Origin: Lactovum sp047974165
GTDB taxonomy: Bacteria > Bacillota > Bacilli > Lactobacillales > Streptococcaceae
DNA length: 64,000 nt
Reading direction: 5' to 3'
Assembly (NCBI GenBank): GCA_047974165.1
Contig: JBKECB010000070.1
Coordinates: 7,322-71,321, forward strand
In this document: positions 59,661 through 64,000 of the stretch, in pieces
Layout: the number at the start of each line of letters is the position of its first letter
How positions within the stretch are numbered: position 1 is the first letter of the stretch
Notes under the pieces: generated by a model
What the model was told of the DNA's origin: nothing
Database searches by the model: none
Seen by the model: only the letters and a program-made list of their open reading frames with translations
Program-made: the position numbers and the translations under genes

Positions 59661-61447
59661 ATTTTATAAATTGCATAATCACTATTTGAAAAGTCAACTT
59701 CTTTATAATCACTCTCAATAACTTCTTTTGTTGTATCCAATAAGTCTATGCGCTTATCCCAAACAATATACTTAATCTTTGCAGATACAAGATCAATATC
59801 AAAAGACTGGGTATAAGAAATCGGATAGTAAGAAGGCGGAAAACTTATCGTTGAGTAACGATTTGATAAGTAATTAATCGTCTGATTATCTGAAAGAACT
59901 GTAACTGTATCTGAACTCTCACTTTTTTCTCTTAAGTAACTTACTACTTCTTGTTTTGACTCAATTTGAGATTTTTGAATGAGCTGGCTTGTAAAGGGAA
60001 ATGAAAGGAGAAAAATTAAGGCAATCAAAGGAAGATAAAATGTTTTCTTCAAGTAAAGTCCTAAAACATCTCCATAACTTACCCTATAGTCTTCATAATC
60101 TTCATGGCTTTTAAATTCTTCTTCCATATTTAACGAAAGATAGATAAAAAGAAAAGGAAGAATAACTAGGGCATTCGCTGGACTTGATTGGTAAACAAGT
60201 GAAATAAAAATAAGAGAAAAAAGAGCTGCTATAAGAAGAGTTATCGAGCTCATCTTACGAAAACCTCTCTGTATATAGTTTAATACCGCAAAGAAATTTG
60301 AACTTAGACCAAATAAGAGAAGAAGAGCTAAAGATACACTCAAGTTTACCCAACCTGAAAATGAAAAGTTCAGGTGACTAAAAGGGATTAAAATACTTTG
60401 TTTAATCGTGGGAAAGAAAATCTGAGAAGTTAATGTATAGTAACCTACCAGAGCATAAACAAGAACGATTCCCAATAAAGTTGATAAGAGCTGATAAAAA
60501 CCACGACCAACATTACTTATCGAGATATTTTTTATCGCTAATCCAAAAACTCCCACTAGCCAAAAAATAATAAAGAAGGGGAAAAATAGACTTGCAAGAG
60601 CACCAGCCATACCAAACAAGATAAAAACCTCATCACGTACTGCCTCATTATCGATAAAATAACGGCTTAACACTAAAAATCCATAAAGCGCAAATGGAAG
60701 AGCATAAATAATAGGCTGGTTTCCCCCTAAGGACAATCCTGCAATCGCAAAGATTAAAAAAGAAGTTGTGATAACATTGATTTTTTTCTCTTGAACAAAA
60801 AAAGATAAAACTTTAAAAATCAAAATCGAAGAAAACCAAACAAATATAATCTCTAAAGCCCAGAGGATACTTGTCGAGTCAAGGCTCGTCCCTAAAGCAT
60901 TCAGTAAATAAAATAAAGGACCTGCACTCGTATAAATATCTATATAAGGTATTAGACCATGATTCATCAAAAATCCTGAGTAGAAATTAGTTGCTGAATT
61001 TTCTAAGGGAATATTTTGAATAAAAGGAAAGCTATAAAAACTAAAACTTACAAGGAGAGATAAAATTAAAAATAGGAAGTAGGCGCCTGAACCATTAGCT
61101 TCTTCAAAGTTATGGTACTCCTCATATTCAAAGCCTTCAACTTTTTTCGTCTTCTTTTCTACTTTTGCAATTTCATGCTTTATTCCTTCAATCTGTAAAT
61201 AATTCGATTTGAAGTTTGACTTTCGATTATGCTGACTTTTTTGATAGCGTGCAATCCCTTCACGATGACGTTCACGGTCAAATCGGTATTCTGAATCGTA
61301 AGACGAAAAAGAGTCTTGATTTTTATCAGCTCCTTTTTTACTTATCCCTAACTCTGAATATTCTTTTCTTTCCCACTCTTGCTGCTTTTCTTGACTCAAG
61401 CGTCGAGTGGTTCTTGAATATTGTCCTGATTTATTATTCTTTTTCAA
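59654..61447 (-). CDS. Large membrane protein, possible GT-C glycosyltransferase
   Basis: 597 residues. A highly charged cytoplasmic N-terminus of about 115 residues is followed by eleven or so hydrophobic segments (about 122-500) and an extracytoplasmic C-terminal domain. GTSLDSTSILWALEIIFVW and the first-loop segment GLIPYIDIYTSAGPLFY resemble polyprenyl-linked GT-C enzymes (family 39 type), but no certain catalytic motif is seen. TTG start at 61447 after AGAGGG. It follows the DUF1292 gene after a terminator. Confidence 0.65.
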   Translation of the reverse strand: MKKNNKSGQYSRTTRRLSQEKQQEWERKEYSELGISKKGADKNQDSFSSYDSEYRFDRERHREGIARYQKSQHNRKSNFKSNYLQIEGIKHEIAKVEKKTKKVEGFEYEEYHNFEEANGSGAYFLFLILSLLVSFSFYSFPFIQNIPLENSATNFYSGFLMNHGLIPYIDIYTSAGPLFYLLNALGTSLDSTSILWALEIIFVWFSSILIFKVLSFFVQEKKINVITTSFLIFAIAGLSLGGNQPIIYALPFALYGFLVLSRYFIDNEAVRDEVFILFGMAGALASLFFPFFIIFWLVGVFGLAIKNISISNVGRGFYQLLSTLLGIVLVYALVGYYTLTSQIFFPTIKQSILIPFSHLNFSFSGWVNLSVSLALLLLFGLSSNFFAVLNYIQRGFRKMSSITLLIAALFSLIFISLVYQSSPANALVILPFLFIYLSLNMEEEFKSHEDYEDYRVSYGDVLGLYLKKTFYLPLIALIFLLSFPFTSQLIQKSQIESKQEVVSYLREKSESSDTVTVLSDNQTINYLSNRYSTISFPPSYYPISYTQSFDIDLVSAKIKYIVWDKRIDLLDTTKEVIESDYKEVDFSNSDYAIYKIK

Positions 61448-61510
61448 ATACCCTCTTTTTATTCACCTTAAATAAAAATTTTAACATATTTTTTCTATTT
61501 TTCAAACAGA

Positions 61511-61538
61511 AAAAATCTGCAAGAGACTCTTACAGATT
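61511..61538 (-). terminator. Terminator of the ireB-ruvX-DUF1292 operon
   Basis: 12-bp stem with one mismatch (61514-61525 with 61527-61538), T6 run on the minus strand. Confidence 0.75.
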
Positions 61539-61550
61539 CTTCTTATTTTC

Positions 61551-61883
61551 TTATTCTTCTAGATTAGAGCTGTCATCTGTTCCAGCTTCTTCTTGAAATT
61601 GATTAAAAACATCCTCAATCATTGCCCATTCATCATCTGCTTCCTCAGAAATAGGAACTAAATCTCCTTCAGTTCCATCTTCATTTTGTGTAAATGAATA
61701 AACTGAAATCTCTGTTTCCTCTTCTGAGTCTTGACTTCCAGCAGGAACTAATAAGACATAATTTTTTCCAAACTCTTCTTGTCCATCGATTGTCATCAAA
61801 ACTTCAAAAAGGACTTCATTTCCTTCATCATCAACTAGAGTGATCATACGATCTTCATTTTCATGTGTGTGTTCTTCTGCCAT
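61551..61883 (-). CDS. DUF1292 protein (YrzB-like)
   Basis: 110 residues, very acidic. ITLVDDEGNEVLFEVLMTID and YVLLVPAGSQDSEEE match the DUF1292 family that follows ruvX in most Firmicutes. Function unknown. It starts 29 nt after ruvX in the same operon. Confidence 0.9.
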   Translation of the reverse strand: MAEEHTHENEDRMITLVDDEGNEVLFEVLMTIDGQEEFGKNYVLLVPAGSQDSEEETEISVYSFTQNEDGTEGDLVPISEEADDEWAMIEDVFNQFQEEAGTDDSSNLEE

Positions 61884-61912
61884 TTATTTTCTCTCCAAAT
61901 CTTATTAATTTT

Positions 61913-62338
61913 TTAAAATTGATGAGCATCTAAATAATTTTGTAAAATCAAGACTGCTGCCAACTTATCAATATGTTTTTTTCTATTCTCTCGGCGTGTT
62001 CCAGCTGCGATTAATACTCGCTCCGCCTGTGCAGTTGTTAAACGCTCATCTTGATAATCGATGTCAATCTGAAACTTTTCTTTTAAGCGTTCACCAAACT
62101 CACGACTTGCTTCTGCTCGAAGCCCTTCATCATTATTCATATGCTTGGGTAATCCAAGTACTAGCTTTACTGGGCGATATTCACTGATAAGTTCTGCTAA
62201 TCTTTCAAAACCAAAATCTTCCTGTGCTTCATTTATCTTTATCGTCTCTAAAGGCTGGGCAGTAATCCCTAGCGGATCTGATAAAGCTAGGCCTATCGTA
62301 CGTGTTCCGACATCAAGCCCCATTAAACGTCCAATCAT
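61913..62338 (-). CDS. ruvX: Holliday-junction-resolvase-like RuvX/YqgF
   Basis: 141-residue RNase H-fold nuclease. GLDVGTRTIGLALSD (metal Asp, about 7-21), VLGLPKHMNNDEG, DERLTTAQAERVL and a C-terminal DKLAAVLILQNYLD. The family acts in pre-16S rRNA processing and possibly on DNA junctions. It overlaps ireB by 4 nt. Confidence 0.95.
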   Translation of the reverse strand: MIGRLMGLDVGTRTIGLALSDPLGITAQPLETIKINEAQEDFGFERLAELISEYRPVKLVLGLPKHMNNDEGLRAEASREFGERLKEKFQIDIDYQDERLTTAQAERVLIAAGTRRENRKKHIDKLAAVLILQNYLDAHQF

Positions 62339-62598
62339 TTACCGTTCTCATTTTTCAAATAAAATTTTACCAACTCTTCTACGATATCATCTCGGTTTAG
62401 CTTTCCTATCTTTGCACGAGCATCATTTTGACGTGGGATATAAGCAGGGTCACCTGACAATAAATAACCAACAATTTGATTAATTGGATCATAACCCTTA
62501 TCAGATAAAGCCTCATAAACTGAGTTTAAAGTTTCATTGATTTCATTTACTGAAAAATCATGTAAATTATAACGCATTGTTTCATCGGAAAAGCTCAT
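62335..62598 (-). CDS. ireB: IreB-like regulator (DUF965)
   Basis: 87 residues. Starts SFSDETMRYNLHDFSVNEIN; Thr residues near the N-terminus correspond to those phosphorylated by the Ser/Thr kinase IreK in Enterococcus, where IreB lowers cephalosporin resistance. First gene of ireB-ruvX-DUF1292, the conserved Firmicutes order. A TATAAT -10-like box is upstream in 62650-62675. Confidence 0.93.
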   Translation of the reverse strand: MSFSDETMRYNLHDFSVNEINETLNSVYEALSDKGYDPINQIVGYLLSGDPAYIPRQNDARAKIGKLNRDDIVEELVKFYLKNENGK

Positions 62599-62712
62599 TT
62601 TTACCTCCTTGTTACTTAAAAAAGCTAAATTATTAATTAAAAAAGGTTTTCATTCTTTTCATTATTATAACCTACTTTTATATAATTTTCCAGTTTTAAA
62701 CTTAAATCTAGC

Positions 62713-63624
62713 TTAAGGAAGGTCATTTCCAGCTGCCAGATAAAGTTCATACCATTCTTTATGTGTTAGGACAATATCACTTGCTGCACAAATATTTTTA
62801 ATTCTTTCAGAATTCACTGTTCCAATAATCGTTTGCATCTTGGCAGGATGACGATTAATCCAAGCAATAGCAATCCCATCTGCTGTTACCGAATACTTCT
62901 CAGCTAATTCTTCAAGTTTATTATTTAACTCTGAGTATTTTTCACGATTTCCAACAAAGAAGCCTTCAAAGAAACCATATCTAAAAGGAGACCAGGCTTG
63001 AATTGTCATCTTCTGAATTCGAGAATAATCTAAGATACCTGAGTCATGATCTAAACTACGTTCATCTTTCATATTAACATGAAGACCTTGATCAATCATC
63101 CCAGTATTTGTTAAAGAAAGTTGAAGTTGATTAAATAAAAGAGGTTGTTTGACAGCTGTTTTTAATAATTCAATCTGCCCTTGATTTTGATTAGAAACCC
63201 CAAAGTGACGGACTTTTCCTGACTTTTCTAATTCATCAAAAGCTTCAGCAACTTCCTCAGGCTCCATCAAAGCATCTGGACGATGCAATAAAAGAGCATC
63301 TAGATAATCAACATTTAAACGCTTGAGAGAAGACTCTGTCGCTTCAATAATATGAGCTTTTGAAAAATCAAACTCTCCTTGTCGAATACCTACTTTTGAT
63401 TGGATATAAATATCTTCACGAGAAATTGACGTTTTTGCGAGTGCTTCAGAAAAGATAGTTTCACAACGTCCACCACCATAAATATCTGCATGGTCAAAGA
63501 AATTAATCCCACCCTCTACAGCTGTTTCTATAACTTTTACAATATCTCGACCTTCTGTAACTAGATTCATACAACCTAATACAATTTGTGAGACATCCAT
63601 ATCAGCAACTTTTATTTTTTTCAT
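62713..63624 (-). CDS. Aldo/keto reductase (YdhF-like)
   Basis: 303-residue NADPH-dependent (beta/alpha)8 reductase. Catalytic Asp, Tyr and Lys are seen in NFFDHADIYGG and IQSKVGIRQ; His in LLLHRPDALM. Closest in feel to YdhF-type reductases of unknown physiological substrate. Ribosome site GGGG before the ATG and an extended -10 TGTTATAAT upstream at about 63655. Confidence 0.85.
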   Translation of the reverse strand: MKKIKVADMDVSQIVLGCMNLVTEGRDIVKVIETAVEGGINFFDHADIYGGGRCETIFSEALAKTSISREDIYIQSKVGIRQGEFDFSKAHIIEATESSLKRLNVDYLDALLLHRPDALMEPEEVAEAFDELEKSGKVRHFGVSNQNQGQIELLKTAVKQPLLFNQLQLSLTNTGMIDQGLHVNMKDERSLDHDSGILDYSRIQKMTIQAWSPFRYGFFEGFFVGNREKYSELNNKLEELAEKYSVTADGIAIAWINRHPAKMQTIIGTVNSERIKNICAASDIVLTHKEWYELYLAAGNDLP

Positions 63625-63670
63625 TTTGTAACCCCTTTCTACTGTTCTCTATTATAACACTTAAAAGCCA

Positions 63671-63700
63671 AATAAAAAAGCTCTAACTGAGCTTATTTTT
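63671..63700 (-). terminator. rpmH terminator
   Basis: AAGCTC / GAGCTT stem (63678-63683 with 63689-63694), 5-nt loop, T6 on the minus strand; overlaps the rpmH stop. Confidence 0.75.
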
Positions 63701-63833
63701 AAACTGTTAGGCTCTTACGACCTTTACGACGACGAGCGTTAAGAACACGACGACCATTCTTTGTTGCCATACGGGAACGGAATCCATGAGTCGTTTTGCG
63801 TGATTTCTTATGTGGTTGATATGTACGTTTCAT
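63699..63833 (-). CDS. rpmH: 50S ribosomal protein L34
   Basis: 44 codons: MKRTYQPHKKSRKTTHGFRS followed by the Arg/Lys-rich remainder ending KGRKSLTV. Full-length, standard L34. Ribosome site GGAAG upstream at about 10 nt. It stands alone here, without rnpA or yidC within the window on its downstream side. Upstream lies a consensus promoter and a 100-nt leader. Confidence 0.98.
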   Translation of the reverse strand: MKRTYQPHKKSRKTTHGFRSRMATKNGRRVLNARRRKGRKSLTV

Positions 63834-63941
63834 CTTAATTTACTTCCTTTCATATTCTTTGCCCCTTCATTTTTTAGTTAATGAAAAGACGAGCTATCAT
63901 TTACCATGAAAGCTATGCTTCTATCTATGACATGCTTTTCA

Positions 63942-63970
63942 ATTATATAATAGTTATCAAAACTTGTCAA
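63942..63970 (-). promoter_or_regulatory. rpmH promoter
   Basis: TTGACA (63970-63965), 17-nt spacer, TATAAT (63947-63942): a perfect sigma-A consensus. The leader of about 100 nt can form an imperfect hairpin (AGCTTTCAT with ATGATAGCT) that might serve L34 autoregulation. Confidence 0.85.
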
Positions 63971-64000
63971 CAATTATTTACTTAAAATATATGTCAGAAT

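Noticed and set aside
61216..61596. 126-codon + strand frame opposite the membrane protein and DUF1292 genes
   Set aside because: Composition is that of a complement of charged codons; it spans two real genes and a terminator.
62145..62483. 112-codon + strand frame opposite ruvX/ireB
   Set aside because: Antisense to two highly conserved genes and without start signals.
1..64000. CRISPR arrays, tRNA or rRNA genes, prophage genes
   Set aside because: No regularly spaced repeats, cloverleaf-like conserved tRNA arms, rRNA segments or phage structural genes were recognised on reading both strands.

Overview
The window looks like about 64 kb of chromosome from a low-GC Gram-positive lactic acid bacterium, most likely Lactococcus or a close relative. 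The N-terminus of CodY at the left edge, the full-length bifunctional AdhE, and the rlmH-htrA and cpoA/glucosyl-diacylglycerol synthase/DUF1797 pairs all resemble lactococcal or streptococcal proteins as I remember them; this is recognition, not a database search. No tRNA, rRNA or CRISPR array was seen.

Layout, left to right. (1) 1-121: start of codY with two CodY-box-like sites. (2) 272-17576: a sugar region with xylAB and an AraC-type regulator, a ChvE/MmsAB-type monosaccharide ABC importer, araBDA with an AraR-type repressor, and galMKT. (3) 17681-21678: an RpiR regulator and a pair of GtfA/GtfB-like glycosyltransferases. (4) 21811-26214: small genes, then a compact operon with a CPWC thioredoxin-like protein, a mini M50 protease, a small membrane protein and an ABC transporter, preceded by a small one-TM peptide whose reading frame lacks a start codon. 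(5) 26429-29297: three tandem GT2 glycosyltransferases. (6) 29405-36234: UvrA-like ATPase, rlmH, htrA, two glycolipid synthases and a DUF1797 gene. (7) 36258-40162: a TetR-controlled ABC exporter. (8) 40190-55930: an accessory plant-glycoside island. It starts beside a decayed IS3-family end and is bracketed by two AraC-GH39 fusion regulators. It holds a GH1/PTS beta-glucoside operon, a second PTS operon, and a five-gene oxidoreductase/TIM-barrel/DUF6379 operon resembling C-glycoside deglycosidase loci. (9) 55927-63833: housekeeping genes trmN6, adhE, ruvX, ireB and rpmH.

How it fits together: the pentose and galactose genes feed the phosphoketolase/pentose-phosphate and Leloir routes. cre-like sites at the ara, ABC-importer and both PTS promoters suggest CcpA control, and adhE carries Rex-like sites flanking a near-consensus promoter. 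The most interesting parts are the putative C-glycoside deglycosylation operon with its pseudo-enzyme regulators, the orphan peptide maturation/export operon, a candidate small RNA on the + strand at about 48717-48768, and three genes (rlmH, cpoA-like, trmN6) whose -10 boxes sit so close to the ATG that leaderless mRNAs are expected.
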